A DNA stretch of 64,000 bases from Oscillospiraceae bacterium (GCA_902787975.1 CADAIP010000007.1:1-64000); one strand, 5' to 3'; positions 1-8,969 are shown, numbered from the stretch's first letter. Notes: generated from the letters alone by a model not told the origin. A program made the numbers and translations.

Positions 1-99
1 AGCGGGAGCCTCACGCAGCCTATGCTCCACCTCGGACCATTCCAGACCCGGATGAAGATTCCTGTGTTCTAAAAACCTCGTTTTCAGTATTTCCAACAT
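1..99 (-). CDS. DUF4256 family protein, N-terminal part only
   Basis: Only the first 33 codons lie in the window; the gene runs off the left edge. The ATG (complement of 97-99) follows a GAGGTG Shine-Dalgarno with a 6-base spacing. The peptide starts MLEILKTRF and contains HPGLEWSEVE, which I recognise as the conserved N-terminus of DUF4256, a family of unknown function common in Firmicutes. The downstream sequence would be needed for proof. Confidence 0.65.
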   Translation of the reverse strand, partial: MLEILKTRFLEHRNLHPGLEWSEVEHRLREAPA

Positions 100-338
100 T
101 ATGTTCACCTCTATAAATCCCGGTTTGTCTTAGTCTATTATCCTGATAATTATCTGCACCAAGGAATCATTCCCTTAAACAGCGATTCCCGGATTCTATG
201 ACATGATGACAAGCCTCTTATCTCACTTCATATTTCAGTGATCATGTTTTTACGGGGAATTATCCAAACTCCTGTATCAACGACTGTCCCTTGGTTTTCC
301 AAAGCAATTGAACTAAGGATTTCCAATACAATAATACA
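100..338. other. Intergenic stretch with no clear gene
   Basis: This stretch lies between the DUF4256 start and the stop of the membrane protein gene to its right. It should hold the DUF4256 promoter on the minus strand. I see no hairpin terminator, RNA gene or repeat shared with the rest of the window. Confidence 0.5.
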
Positions 339-1331
339 CTATGCATCTTCTTTGAACTTCTCGAGTTTGTCTTCATACTTTTCGAGCCAGAGCCTGGAAT
401 AATCGTACTTATATCTGCTCCCGATGGTCTCAGCCTCCATAAAGTGTTTTACATGTTTCCATAAGACATTTGCAGCCTTTTGGCGGTCTATATAAATGCG
501 CGTGGCATCGTCTGCCATAAAACCCTTTATAAAATTCCTTTTCTTGCCAAGAACAAAGCTCGCAGTAAAGAAGATCGTAAAAGGAGCTCCCTGCGCCATG
601 ATGATAAAAAATATCCCTACAGGAAGAGCTGCTTCATTTCCACTTTCCGTTGAAGTTAAATAAGCGGATATCGCGGCAATACCAATAATCATAAAGAGCA
701 CATAAAGCAGCGACATGCCGACCCAGGCTCCCGTCCAAGATCTTTTGTAGTTGCTCATACGTGCGAGTTCATGCAGATTCTCGTCAGGATAAAGCCCGTC
801 ACTTTTCTTAAGTTTAAACTTGCCTTTTCTGATATTCTTCCTGACTGTCAATTCTTCGGCAAAGAAAAACAATCCGACACCAAAAGGAAAAACCGACACT
901 ATTAATGCTGCTTCGTAATTTACTTCCGCCTTGACGTTCTTGCCGGTGAGCCAGTCGGTTTTCGAGATTACAGCTTCATCAGGATGACTTTTCTCATAGT
1001 AGACAACTAACGTGTCTCCTTCGTGGATAAACTCATAAGGTCCGTCCGAATCCCTGAAATAGCATGTTGTATCAGATCCTTCGGGAGTGTATTCGACAGT
1101 GATCGAATCACTGACAAGTCTTCTGTTGCCGATCCAGCTCTCAGTAGTTTGTCTTGAAGTTACAACGCCCCGGGCATGGTCCATTTTCTCGAGCTTGCGG
1201 TTGTCGCTAAAACGGCAAAGTATATTGATCCCTACGATGGCAAGGAAAATGATCATGAAAACAAGTCCGACGACCCAGTCGTTCTTCGCACCTGACTTTT
1301 CATATAATTCTTTCTGCTCTTTATTCAGCAT
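339..1331 (-). CDS. DUF3592-like four-helix membrane protein
   Basis: The 330-residue product has a hydrophobic helix at about residues 19-39, a soluble beta-rich segment (about 45-125) of the DUF3592 kind with an ITVEYTPEG strand and a GDTLVVYYEKSHPDEA turn, and three more helices near 141-160, 205-227 and 236-262. DUF3592 proteins have no assigned reaction. The start ATG overlaps the stop of the small gene upstream (ATGCTGA), so translation is probably coupled and the two form an operon. A related segment occurs in the 476-residue protein at 45690-47120. The family assignment rests on pattern, not on a search. Confidence 0.6.
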   Translation of the reverse strand: MLNKEQKELYEKSGAKNDWVVGLVFMIIFLAIVGINILCRFSDNRKLEKMDHARGVVTSRQTTESWIGNRRLVSDSITVEYTPEGSDTTCYFRDSDGPYEFIHEGDTLVVYYEKSHPDEAVISKTDWLTGKNVKAEVNYEAALIVSVFPFGVGLFFFAEELTVRKNIRKGKFKLKKSDGLYPDENLHELARMSNYKRSWTGAWVGMSLLYVLFMIIGIAAISAYLTSTESGNEAALPVGIFFIIMAQGAPFTIFFTASFVLGKKRNFIKGFMADDATRIYIDRQKAANVLWKHVKHFMEAETIGSRYKYDYSRLWLEKYEDKLEKFKEDA

Positions 1332-1597
1332 GCCGGAATAGGATCTCCCTTCAGTTCCAGATTGTATTCATCCAGCTCGAATCTTGCATCATAAGAACCT
1401 CTTGTTGCAACCACCACGAAAAGTTTATCCCCTTCATAGAACGCATACAAAAACTCGAGATAATACATAAAAGTTGCCGGATCGGCCGGCAACGGGATTT
1501 CCTTTTTATCTGAACCTGACTGAACAACGATCTTATCACTTAATACGTGATATACGTTGTCATTCTTTTTGGATCTTAAAACCATTTTCGTTTGCAT
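1325..1597 (-). CDS. Small hypothetical protein coupled to DUF3592-like gene
   Basis: This 90-residue acidic protein has no signal peptide or membrane helix and looks like a small all-beta fold (KKNDNVYHVLSDKIVVQSG, then a strand-rich C-terminal half). I do not recognise a family. Its last codons overlap the start of the membrane protein gene downstream by 7 bases, the main support for it being real. No good Shine-Dalgarno precedes the first ATG, so the start is uncertain. Confidence 0.55.
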   Translation of the reverse strand: MQTKMVLRSKKNDNVYHVLSDKIVVQSGSDKKEIPLPADPATFMYYLEFLYAFYEGDKLFVVVATRGSYDARFELDEYNLELKGDPIPAC

Positions 1598-1705
1598 TTA
1601 AGTATTTTGCAACTTTAACCCTTCATTAAATTGTATGGTCTTATATCTGAGATATCTGCGACCTTGCCTGACACCTTAAGCATATGGGATGCATTATAAG
1701 GTCTC

Positions 1706-2467
1706 TTATGAACCGAATCCTGTCAGATCCTTAATGACCTCGCCTGCGATTATAAGTCCTACAACGGACGGAACAAATGCAGTGGAACCGGGGATATCCC
1801 TTCTCTCAGTGCATTTTCGCTGGGCGCCGGGCGGACAGATGCAGTTCGTCCTGCAGCTTATCGACATGTCTTCAATGGGGCGCGTAGGTTCTTCCTTTGA
1901 GTAAACGACCTTAAGGGATTTGATGCCTCTCTTCCTGCATTCGCGGCGCATTACCTTTGCCAAAGGACATATTGAAGTCTTGTAGATATCAGCTACTTCA
2001 AAAGCAGTAGGATCGAGCTTGTTGCCTGCTCCCATGCTGCTGATTATGGGTGTACCCGTTTTGTCGGCCTGCATAACGAGCTCGAGTTTTCCAGTAACGG
2101 TGTCGATGGCATCGATCACATAATCGTATTCAGCGAAGTTGAACTGATCTGCGGTATCAGGCATGTAGAACGTCTTGTATGTGCGCACGGTGCAGTCAGG
2201 ATTAATATCGTGGACCCTTTCTTCCGCGACGTCGACCTTGTATTTTCCGATGCTCTTTCTGGTTGCTATTATCTGACGGTTAATATTAGTAAGACACACT
2301 TTGTCATCGTCTATCAGGTCCAGAGCACCTACGCCGCTCCTGGCCAAAGCCTCCACGGCATATCCTCCGACGCCTCCGATGCCGAACACGGCAACACGTG
2401 CATTCTTAAGCTTATCCATGCCTTCATGACCAAGCAATAACCGCGTTCTGGAAAACTGATCAAGCAT
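1706..2467 (-). CDS. tcdA: tRNA threonylcarbamoyladenosine dehydratase
   Basis: This 253-residue protein is a member of the ThiF/MoeB/HesA superfamily. The ATP-binding loop GIGGVGG is at residues 29-35, followed by the LIDDDKVCLTNINRQ segment that holds the adenylation residues, and a Cys-rich C-terminal part (CRTNCICPPG, SVVGLIIAGEVIKDL). This arrangement is typical of TcdA/YgdL, which cyclises t6A37 in tRNAs to ct6A using ATP. Length matches the family. It stands alone, with a GGAG ribosome binding site before the ATG, and no partner genes (csdE/csdA) are nearby. Confidence 0.9.
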   Translation of the reverse strand: MLDQFSRTRLLLGHEGMDKLKNARVAVFGIGGVGGYAVEALARSGVGALDLIDDDKVCLTNINRQIIATRKSIGKYKVDVAEERVHDINPDCTVRTYKTFYMPDTADQFNFAEYDYVIDAIDTVTGKLELVMQADKTGTPIISSMGAGNKLDPTAFEVADIYKTSICPLAKVMRRECRKRGIKSLKVVYSKEEPTRPIEDMSISCRTNCICPPGAQRKCTERRDIPGSTAFVPSVVGLIIAGEVIKDLTGFGS

Positions 2468-2560
2468 TCTTAGATTCTCCGTTCAAAGTCCCGTGGAGTA
2501 TTCCCGGGCGAATAGTTCAAGGTATTATATCACGGACAGGATCTCTGACATTATTAAGCG

Positions 2561-3088
2561 TCAGTCGGCTCTCTCCCCAAATTCTTCCACGGTCTTATAT
2601 TTGCCGGTTTCAGGATCCTTTTCCAAATACTCTATGTAGTAGATACCGACATTATCTTTGTCTTTGGAATCGTAGAGAATACCTGTCATAAAAATACGGG
2701 CACCGTCATCGTTTACGTAGTACATCGTGTAATCAAATTCGTTTCCGTCCGGCCTGTAATGATTCCCTTCAGGATCGCCCGGATCACCCAGGAATTTATA
2801 TTCAGTATATCTTTCCATGTCTTTGGACGATGTATTCCCGATATCACACTTATCAAGAAACTCCTGCAGATCATCTTCGGTCAGATCGGTCTCTTCCAGC
2901 ATATTAGGAGCCAGGAGTTCATAGAAGCCATCGGCATCCTTGTCCACTATCAGCCCGGCCACTTCTTCGCGGTCAAACTTCCATCTGTTTTCAAATTTAT
3001 CCAATATTGAACATCCGCCCGCCATAACAACAGTCAGGGCCATAAGCATGGTGGTGCAGATCTTGATTCCGGCTATATTATTTCTCAT
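2561..3088 (-). CDS. Secreted lipoprotein, DUF5104-like
   Basis: The N-terminus is a lipoprotein signal with the Cys in VMAGGCSIL. The mature part is about 150 residues, acidic, and starts with a helical segment (VAGLIVDKDADGFYELLAP) followed by beta strands that end in a DPETGKYKTVEEFG motif. The same arrangement and a very similar ending occur in the lipoprotein at 10927-11472, so the two are probably paralogues. I chose the third ATG (MRNN) because AAGGG lies at a proper distance from it and too close to the first. Function is unknown; it should sit on the outer face of the membrane. Confidence 0.6.
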   Translation of the reverse strand: MRNNIAGIKICTTMLMALTVVMAGGCSILDKFENRWKFDREEVAGLIVDKDADGFYELLAPNMLEETDLTEDDLQEFLDKCDIGNTSSKDMERYTEYKFLGDPGDPEGNHYRPDGNEFDYTMYYVNDDGARIFMTGILYDSKDKDNVGIYYIEYLEKDPETGKYKTVEEFGERAD

Positions 3089-3180
3089 AAACATCATCCC
3101 TTAGCGCTAAAAATATAATCCCTTAATGTTACTTTAACTAAATCATTATAGCATCCCTGTCAGCAGGCGGTCAGTCATAC

Positions 3181-3849
3181 TTACAAATGAAATCTCCTTT
3201 GGAACTCATCTGCTACGGCTCTTCCCTTGAATATGACGGCACCCGCGAAAAGAATAACGCTGACCATCAGGCAGATAGCCCAGGCTAAAGGCATCTTGTC
3301 ACTCACAAAATAGCAGATGATGCTCGGAATGATTCCCATGAACAGACAGGTGATAAGGTATACCATTGTGTTTCCGTTTTTGTCTATCAGAGCAAGCACG
3401 AAATTTGCCGTGATCGTTGCCGCCAGAACGACCGGTACCACCAGGCCGAGTGTAATCTTCATCAACCCGAAAAAGTAAGCCGTGACACACCACATCACTA
3501 TCGTGATCAGCACCATCATAGTCACCTTGCCTGCTGATCCGGTACCCGGCTTAAACTGACGCATGATCCCAAACTCAAATCCTATAAGCCACATGGCCGA
3601 AAGCAGGCTCCAATGAAGATCAGGGAAACCCGGGATCCTTAATCTGACCAGGAAATCAAGACCGGCACCAACGATCAAAAGACCCCATACGATTGCCAGC
3701 TGCATCTTGTAATACAGCGACTGCTTTTTCTGCGCTTCGAATTTAGGATAACAGGACTCCTCTCCTGTACCGGGAAGCTTGCTCTGACACAGAGGGCATT
3801 TTACAAGATCACCTTCTATACCGACGTTGCAATAAGGACACCTTCTCAT
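3181..3849 (-). CDS. DUF6320 zinc-ribbon membrane protein
   Basis: The 222-residue product begins MRRCPYC and has Cys at 4, 7, 18 and 21, a compact zinc ribbon, followed by about six hydrophobic helices. I recognise the DUF6320 pattern. The start is set by GGAGGTGATCAA before the ATG, and that ATG overlaps the TGA of the acyltransferase gene upstream (ATGA), so the genes are translationally coupled. Context suggests a joint task with the acyltransferase and the hydrolase in modifying a membrane or lipid substrate; this is inference only. Confidence 0.7.
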   Translation of the reverse strand: MRRCPYCNVGIEGDLVKCPLCQSKLPGTGEESCYPKFEAQKKQSLYYKMQLAIVWGLLIVGAGLDFLVRLRIPGFPDLHWSLLSAMWLIGFEFGIMRQFKPGTGSAGKVTMMVLITIVMWCVTAYFFGLMKITLGLVVPVVLAATITANFVLALIDKNGNTMVYLITCLFMGIIPSIICYFVSDKMPLAWAICLMVSVILFAGAVIFKGRAVADEFQRRFHL

Positions 3850-5114
3850 TTGATCACCTCCGTCGCACATACGGAGATATCCACTCCGGATTCAGAAAGT
3901 GATCTGACAAAATTCTTCACTACACCGGTGTTCGTATATGCCGATGAGACTCCTAAAGTCAGTTTATCGCCATATCCGAACATAGTAGAGAATAAGGTGT
4001 TGGTGCTGCAGAATCCGCTGTAATTCTCAATAAAACCGCCAAGCGTCTCAGGGGGCTTTTGCACACCCATGTTAGAGAACGTCATGGTAACCTTCCTGCC
4101 TGATTTTCTCGTGAAATACCTGACGACCCACTGCTTGATAAACAACGGCACTATCCTGACAAAAGCCACATATTCCATTGTCTCAAAAATATCCATCTGC
4201 TTTTTGACGTTTTCCTCGGTCAGCTGACTCTTAAGTTCCACATCAAATTCTTTCGCCAGTTCTTCAAGCGTGATCTCGCCGTCAAAGACATGCGTCACGT
4301 TCACGCTGTTGAAAAAATTCCTCGCGGTCTTTGACGGATAATAATTACGCAAGTTTACAGGCAGGGATATGGTCACCGGCAGATCGCGCTTTCTGGGCGG
4401 CATCTCGTCACGGATGGCAAGCATCCAGAGCGCACCCAGGTAACTCGTCAGCGAGACCTTCAATTCTTTTGCTCTCGGTAGTATCTGCGAGGTTGGAAGA
4501 TGTATCTCAAAAAACTGCAATTGATTGTAAGGTAGTTTTATTCCGCCCGGTCGAAAAGCATTCTTCTTAGAAGATCCGTGTGAGAGTTTTTTGCTTCCGA
4601 AAAACTGGCGGTAACTGTCCTGGTTCAGGTCTCCCTCAGAAGCTCCTGAATGGACGTTAATGTCATCAAGCTTTCCCGGATATTTTCTCTTAAGATAATC
4701 AAGCACGATGATATTCAGGAATTCCATTGCGCCCGTTCCGTCTGCAAGAACATGGGAGATATCCAGATTGATCCTTTTCCCGAAATATGTAACCTGATAG
4801 TGGAGCATTGTCTTAGACGGAACATAAAGAAGAGGACAGATCCGGTCATCTTCCTTCTTAACCACAGGCATAAGGTCGGTGTCCTCCATGTAATGCCAGA
4901 AAAATCCACGGCGGATCCTCACCTGCACCTGCGGACGTTCTTCGATCGCTGACAACACTGCCTGCTCCAGAAGCTTGGGATCAACATCTTCCTTCAATGT
5001 GCAGCTGAGACGGAACGAACGTGTGTCACGCTTTCCGGCAGTGGCCAGAAAAACTTTCGAGACATTGTCGATCTTGTACCAATTAGCGCTTCCCATATAT
5101 TTCATACGACACAT
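3846..5114 (-). CDS. Condensation/alcohol-acyltransferase-like protein
   Basis: This 422-residue protein has the HxxxDG catalytic motif of the CoA-dependent acyltransferase and NRPS condensation superfamily (HVLADG at residues 121-126, after NLDIS) and the N-terminal NWYKIDNVSKVF pattern seen in alcohol-acetyltransferase-like proteins of Clostridia. It probably transfers an acyl group from a thioester to an alcohol or amine; the substrate is unknown. It overlaps the alpha/beta hydrolase upstream by 32 bases and the DUF6320 gene downstream by 4. No clear Shine-Dalgarno precedes any of the three close ATGs (codons 1, 4, 7), which fits coupled translation. No carrier protein or adenylation domain lies nearby, so it is not an obvious NRPS. 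Confidence 0.72.
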   Translation of the reverse strand: MCRMKYMGSANWYKIDNVSKVFLATAGKRDTRSFRLSCTLKEDVDPKLLEQAVLSAIEERPQVQVRIRRGFFWHYMEDTDLMPVVKKEDDRICPLLYVPSKTMLHYQVTYFGKRINLDISHVLADGTGAMEFLNIIVLDYLKRKYPGKLDDINVHSGASEGDLNQDSYRQFFGSKKLSHGSSKKNAFRPGGIKLPYNQLQFFEIHLPTSQILPRAKELKVSLTSYLGALWMLAIRDEMPPRKRDLPVTISLPVNLRNYYPSKTARNFFNSVNVTHVFDGEITLEELAKEFDVELKSQLTEENVKKQMDIFETMEYVAFVRIVPLFIKQWVVRYFTRKSGRKVTMTFSNMGVQKPPETLGGFIENYSGFCSTNTLFSTMFGYGDKLTLGVSSAYTNTGVVKNFVRSLSESGVDISVCATEVIK

Positions 5115-5994
5115 GTGCTTTAAGCCGCTTCATCGCCATGCGGGCCATGGAACCGGGCATCTGCATATACACGTGCCATCCTTTCTCTTCTATATCAAGT
5201 TCTGCCTTGCCACCGGCTTCATCTATCTTTTCCTTGAGCTTGATGCTGTCATCCAATAATATCCCGTTTCTTCCGGCCATAATGAAGACAGGCGGGAAAT
5301 TATCAAAACTCCCGAACAACGGACTGAAGGCAGGATCAGCAGGATCCTTATCTCCTATGTATGCTTTTGCAGCATTCATTACGAACTCTTTAGTAAGGAC
5401 AGGATCGATATCACGGTTGGATTCATAGGTCTCTGATGTTCCTGTCATGTCTGTCCACGGGCTGAACAGTAAGAGCTCACGGGGCACAGGCTTTCCTTCA
5501 GAGATCAATCTCTGCGTCATGCAAAGCACCATGTTGCCGCCTGCCGAATCGCCGGCTAAAAGCACGTGGCCTGCCTCTGCAACATTCTCGGTAATATATT
5601 CCCACAAGGCATTTCCGTCTTCTAGCGCAGCCGGATAAGGATGCTCCGGAGCCAGGCGGTAAGCAAATGAATAGACCCTGAATCCCGTTGCCATCGCAAG
5701 CTTTACGGCGAGATTTCCGGAGTAATCCAGTCCGCCGCTGATATATCCGCCGCCATGACAGTATAAGATCACATAATCAGGATCGTAAGAACGGTTAGGC
5801 TTAAACTCCTCACAGCGGATCTTTCCGACACGGAAACCTCTCCGTTCCACATTGCCTTTGGGTGTCGCAAGGCGGCTTGCCAGATCTGCCTGTTTGCGGT
5901 GGCGTTTGATCTCCGCAAGCGTCGATGCCGATCCGGCCATAGACTTAACGGTCTTCAACGATTTGACCAACGGACTGTTCATCGCTGCCGGCAT
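5083..5994 (-). CDS. Alpha/beta hydrolase, hormone-sensitive-lipase type
   Basis: This is a 303-residue esterase of the HSL/acetyl-esterase family. It has the oxyanion motif HGGG at 80-83, the nucleophile elbow GDSAGG with Ser150, an acidic residue in the GILLDDS segment and the His of GWHVY. It should hydrolyse a small acyl ester in the cytoplasm. It is the first gene of a tight three-gene unit with the acyltransferase and DUF6320 gene, so one enzyme could add and the other remove the same acyl group. The start may be codon 1 or codon 5; the AGGGAAGG sequence lies very close to codon 1. Confidence 0.82.
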   Translation of the reverse strand: MPAAMNSPLVKSLKTVKSMAGSASTLAEIKRHRKQADLASRLATPKGNVERRGFRVGKIRCEEFKPNRSYDPDYVILYCHGGGYISGGLDYSGNLAVKLAMATGFRVYSFAYRLAPEHPYPAALEDGNALWEYITENVAEAGHVLLAGDSAGGNMVLCMTQRLISEGKPVPRELLLFSPWTDMTGTSETYESNRDIDPVLTKEFVMNAAKAYIGDKDPADPAFSPLFGSFDNFPPVFIMAGRNGILLDDSIKLKEKIDEAGGKAELDIEEKGWHVYMQMPGSMARMAMKRLKAHVSYEIYGKR

Positions 5995-6194
5995 CCTTCC
6001 CTGTAAGTCTTTGTGGCGTTATATAACTCAACAATGTGGAATATTCTGTTCCCTGTCATCATCAGTTAATGGATATCCTTTGTCCCTCTTAATTGCCTGA
6101 TCCCAAGACCACGCCCGGGCAAAGTCATTATAACACGCGGGAAGAACACTCAATGCGGGATGTATCAGTCCTGTTCCGATTCGGACCTAAAAAA

Positions 6195-6238
6195 GTTCTA
6201 TATAGAACCTTGACCGAGATAGTTCTATATAGTACTAT
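6195..6238 (+). promoter_or_regulatory. MarR promoter with two operator palindromes
   Basis: A -35 TTGACC (6210-6215) and a -10 TACTAT (6233-6238) are 17 bases apart. A perfect palindrome GTTCTATATAGAAC (6195-6208) sits just upstream of the -35, and a near-identical copy GTTCTATATAGTAC (6222-6235) covers the spacer and the -10. The centres are 27 bases apart. This is the layout of a MarR dimer repressing its own promoter. Confidence 0.8.
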
Positions 6239-6269
6239 TTGCTTAATTCTATTATTCTCCGGAGGATAT

Positions 6270-6716
6270 ATGGAATCAAGAACAGGCTTTCTTATATCTC
6301 AGATCAAGCAGGTGCAGTCACGCATTTTCCAGCGTCTTCTGCAGGATAGCGGCGTAGAGGAATTCAACGGTCCTCAGGGACGGATCCTTTACGTTCTGTG
6401 GCAGAAGGATGAAGTCCCTATCGTAGAACTCTCACAGAAGACGGGACTTGCCAAGAATACGCTTACCGTAATGCTGGGCCGCATGGAAGAATCGGGCCTG
6501 ATCTGTCGAAAAGCAGCCGAATCAGACAAAAGACAATCCCTGATAGTCCTGACTGATAGAGCACGTGAACTTCAGGGAAAGTATGACGATGTATCACAGA
6601 AGATGAACGCTATCTTCTATGAAGGATTTACGGAAAAAGAAGTACTGGAAATAGATAAATATCTTGACCGTATCCTGTTTAATCTCGAACAGTCAGAACG
6701 CAGTTCCCGAAAGTGA
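6270..6716 (+). CDS. MarR family transcriptional regulator
   Basis: The 148-residue protein has the MarR winged helix-turn-helix at about residues 45-105 (VPIVELSQKTGLAKNTLTVML, then the wing ESDKRQSLIVLTD). The start at 6270 is chosen because GGAGG lies 5 bases before this ATG and the protein then has the family length; an upstream in-frame ATG would translate through the promoter. It is followed after 13 bases by a flavoprotein gene and then a hydrolase, all on the plus strand. It probably represses this operon through the two palindromes at 6195-6235 and is released by a small ligand or oxidant. Confidence 0.88.
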   Translation: MESRTGFLISQIKQVQSRIFQRLLQDSGVEEFNGPQGRILYVLWQKDEVPIVELSQKTGLAKNTLTVMLGRMEESGLICRKAAESDKRQSLIVLTDRARELQGKYDDVSQKMNAIFYEGFTEKEVLEIDKYLDRILFNLEQSERSSRK

Positions 6717-6729
6717 AAGGAAGAATAAC

Positions 6730-7329
6730 ATGAAAAAAGTACAAGTAAAAAACTGGAACGATTTTTGCCCGCAGCAGCTTTTCTTATACGGCACATATAG
6801 AGAGGACGGAACTCCTAATTTCGGCCTGTTCTGCTGGTTCAGCTATCTTAACGCTCCGGACTTAAACGGCGAAGGTGACGGAATGGGCGTAATGGCCTGC
6901 ATCGGCGGCGAGAAACTTACAAAGGATCTTATCCGTAAGAACGGAGTGTTTTCCGCTAATCTGGTAACTGAAGAATTGCTTCCTTTGGCCGATTACTACG
7001 GAATCGTCGGCGGCAGAGAACACAAAGACAAATTGCGCTTCAGTCCCACGATCGAGAAAGGCGTTGTCCTTGATGTCCCTACGATTGCCGAGAGTCCCGT
7101 AAGTATGGAACTTAAGGTTTTCAAGGAGATCAGCTTTGACAACAAATGCGATGTTTACCTGTGTAAGATCATGGGCGAGACAATGAGAGAAGACCTGACA
7201 AATAAGGACGTTCCTTTTATCGAGAGATTTAAGTCTGTAAAGCAGGTTCTTGCCGGCGGCGAACAGCATTATATTAGTACGGACGGACGTGATCTGGGCT
7301 CCTGGGGCGAACCGATGAAGAGCTTATAA
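6730..7329 (+). CDS. Flavin reductase-like FMN-binding protein
   Basis: The 199-residue product begins VKNWNDFCPQQLFLYGTYREDGTPNFG, typical of the flavin-reductase-like FMN-binding split-barrel family in anaerobes. It probably binds FMN and reduces or transfers electrons to a small substrate in the cytoplasm. The AAAGGAAG site before the ATG at 6730 sets the start. It is the second gene of the MarR operon, which suggests a response to a redox-active or quinone-like compound; the substrate is not evident. Confidence 0.75.
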   Translation: MKKVQVKNWNDFCPQQLFLYGTYREDGTPNFGLFCWFSYLNAPDLNGEGDGMGVMACIGGEKLTKDLIRKNGVFSANLVTEELLPLADYYGIVGGREHKDKLRFSPTIEKGVVLDVPTIAESPVSMELKVFKEISFDNKCDVYLCKIMGETMREDLTNKDVPFIERFKSVKQVLAGGEQHYISTDGRDLGSWGEPMKSL

Positions 7330-7357
7330 TTCGTGAATCAAAAGGGGCAGGTAACTT

Positions 7358-8104
7358 ATGCCATACGCAGAATTAAACGGACTGAAACTATACTACGAAG
7401 AATTTGGCAGAGGCGATACAGTACTGTTTCTTCACAGCCACTTCAGCAGAGGACTTCTTGCCTTCTCAGGACAGATCCTCCCCTTTTCAGGACATTACAG
7501 ATGCCTGTTTCCTGATTTTCGAGGTCACGGAAGGACGATATGTGATGACCTTACATGGAACAGCCGTATGGTCGCAGATGACATGGCTCTGTTCCTGGAC
7601 AAACTCGGGATCGAAAAAGCTCACTTAATTGGCTACAGCTGTGGTGCCTACGTCGGTTGCTATATGGCTTCGAAATATCCTGATAAGGTAAAGAGTCTCG
7701 TAACGATTGGAGGTGCCGCTCACGCAAGACCTGAGGGCGCCTCTGACATGCTGCCTGAGAATCTCATTAAGGCCGGTGCTACGGATTTCATTGAAGACAT
7801 GAAGGTCAGGCATTATGAGGCTCACAGGGGCGACTGGCAGACCTATTTAAGGAACACTGTTGCTGACTGGCAGCAGCATCCCGATCTTACTGATGACGAG
7901 TGGCAGAAAATAAAGTGCCCTGCCTTTTTTATCAATGGAGAAAACGATCCGTTTGGAACTGTTGAAGAGCTTCAGGAAAAAGTGCCTTTAGCAAGTGTCT
8001 ATAAAGTCATGGGCGGCGGTCACCGTCCGCATTTCGTCGGTGAACAGATAGACGATGTCAATGCGAGGATCCTGGATTTCTTAGAGCAATTAAAACAGGA
8101 TTAA
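7358..8104 (+). CDS. Alpha/beta hydrolase
   Basis: This 248-residue protein has the alpha/beta-hydrolase core with the nucleophile elbow GYSCGAY (Ser94), the acidic residue in INGENDPF and the His in GGGHRPH. Family members hydrolyse esters, lactones or related bonds; the substrate is unknown. An AGGGGCAGG ribosome binding site precedes the ATG. It lies 28 bases after the flavoprotein gene and is probably the last gene of the MarR operon. It faces the GNAT gene to the right, with only 13 bases between the stops. Confidence 0.82.
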   Translation: MPYAELNGLKLYYEEFGRGDTVLFLHSHFSRGLLAFSGQILPFSGHYRCLFPDFRGHGRTICDDLTWNSRMVADDMALFLDKLGIEKAHLIGYSCGAYVGCYMASKYPDKVKSLVTIGGAAHARPEGASDMLPENLIKAGATDFIEDMKVRHYEAHRGDWQTYLRNTVADWQQHPDLTDDEWQKIKCPAFFINGENDPFGTVEELQEKVPLASVYKVMGGGHRPHFVGEQIDDVNARILDFLEQLKQD

Positions 8105-8117
8105 ACTCACATCATTA

Positions 8118-8969
8118 TCAGCATCTCATAAAACCGCAGCAGCCTATTTCCGAGAACTCCTTAAAGCCCAATGACTTATAGAAGGCAACCGTTTTAGGAG
8201 TATTATCCGTAACCAGCTCGATCTGCCGGACTTCAGGATATCTGTCCAGAACAGCCTTTAGCAAAGCAGTTCCGACTCCTTTGCGCTGATAGTTAGGAAA
8301 CACCAAAATGTCCTGAACGAAAACTATAGTATGCCCGTCGCCAACAACTCTGATGATTCCCAGCAGCTCATTGTTTTCGTATGCCGCTAAAACAAGCAAT
8401 GAGTTTTTATAGCCCTGTTCAAGCACCTCAGGTTTTTCCGTATATGCAATCCAACCTACTTCATTATATAGACGAAGTATCTCATCTTCTTTGTAGTTAC
8501 TGTATTCTTTGATTTCCACTTTGTTGCCGCAAAGGTCTATCCTCATTGAGACAATTCCGTTATCTTCTGATAACTCTTCAAAACCCATGCGCTTATAAAG
8601 ACCATAACCCACTCTCATGACTTCCGGTTTAGTCGTAAAGACAACTTCTTTAAACCCTAGTTCTGATGCTTTATCCGTCATTGCTTTGATCATTATCCTG
8701 GCATACCCTTTTCCCCTGTGTTCGGGCTTGATGAATAGACGCTTTCCTTCACAAGTCTCATCATTTATCTTTCGAAAAGCTACACATGCCACAGGCTCAT
8801 CATCTTCAAAACCAACCAATATAGCACCACCTGAATAAAAGCCTTCAAGATCATTCAATTCCTTATCAAAAGAGACGAAACAGCTTTCCGCTCCCTTGAT
8901 ATGCGAATACTCAGTAAATAACGCTTTGATAACTTCAATATCTGAACACTCATTAACTTTAAATGCCAT
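8118..8969 (-). CDS. Tandem GNAT acetyltransferase
   Basis: The 283-residue protein carries two GNAT domains. The first (about 1-140) has the acetyl-CoA loop in KPEHRGKGYARIM; the second (about 145-283) has it in FPNYQRKGVGTALL and ends with the FYKSLGFKEFSEIG element. Tandem GNATs acetylate amines of small molecules or proteins. I chose MAFKVNE as the start because AAGGG precedes it; a longer frame would begin with GTG and overlap the SDR stop. It lies downstream of the ArsR-SDR pair and may be co-transcribed with it. Confidence 0.82.
   Translation of the reverse strand: MAFKVNECSDIEVIKALFTEYSHIKGAESCFVSFDKELNDLEGFYSGGAILVGFEDDEPVACVAFRKINDETCEGKRLFIKPEHRGKGYARIMIKAMTDKASELGFKEVVFTTKPEVMRVGYGLYKRMGFEELSEDNGIVSMRIDLCGNKVEIKEYSNYKEDEILRLYNEVGWIAYTEKPEVLEQGYKNSLLVLAAYENNELLGIIRVVGDGHTIVFVQDILVFPNYQRKGVGTALLKAVLDRYPEVRQIELVTDNTPKTVAFYKSLGFKEFSEIGCCGFMRC

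Noticed and set aside
203..341. Stop-codon read-through after the membrane protein at 339-1331
   Set aside because: The frame stays open for about 36 codons after the TAG, but the extension shows no conserved motif and no read-through signal, so chance is enough.
3846..5114. Part of a non-ribosomal peptide synthetase
   Set aside because: Only the HxxxDG fold is shared; no adenylation, carrier or thioesterase module is near.
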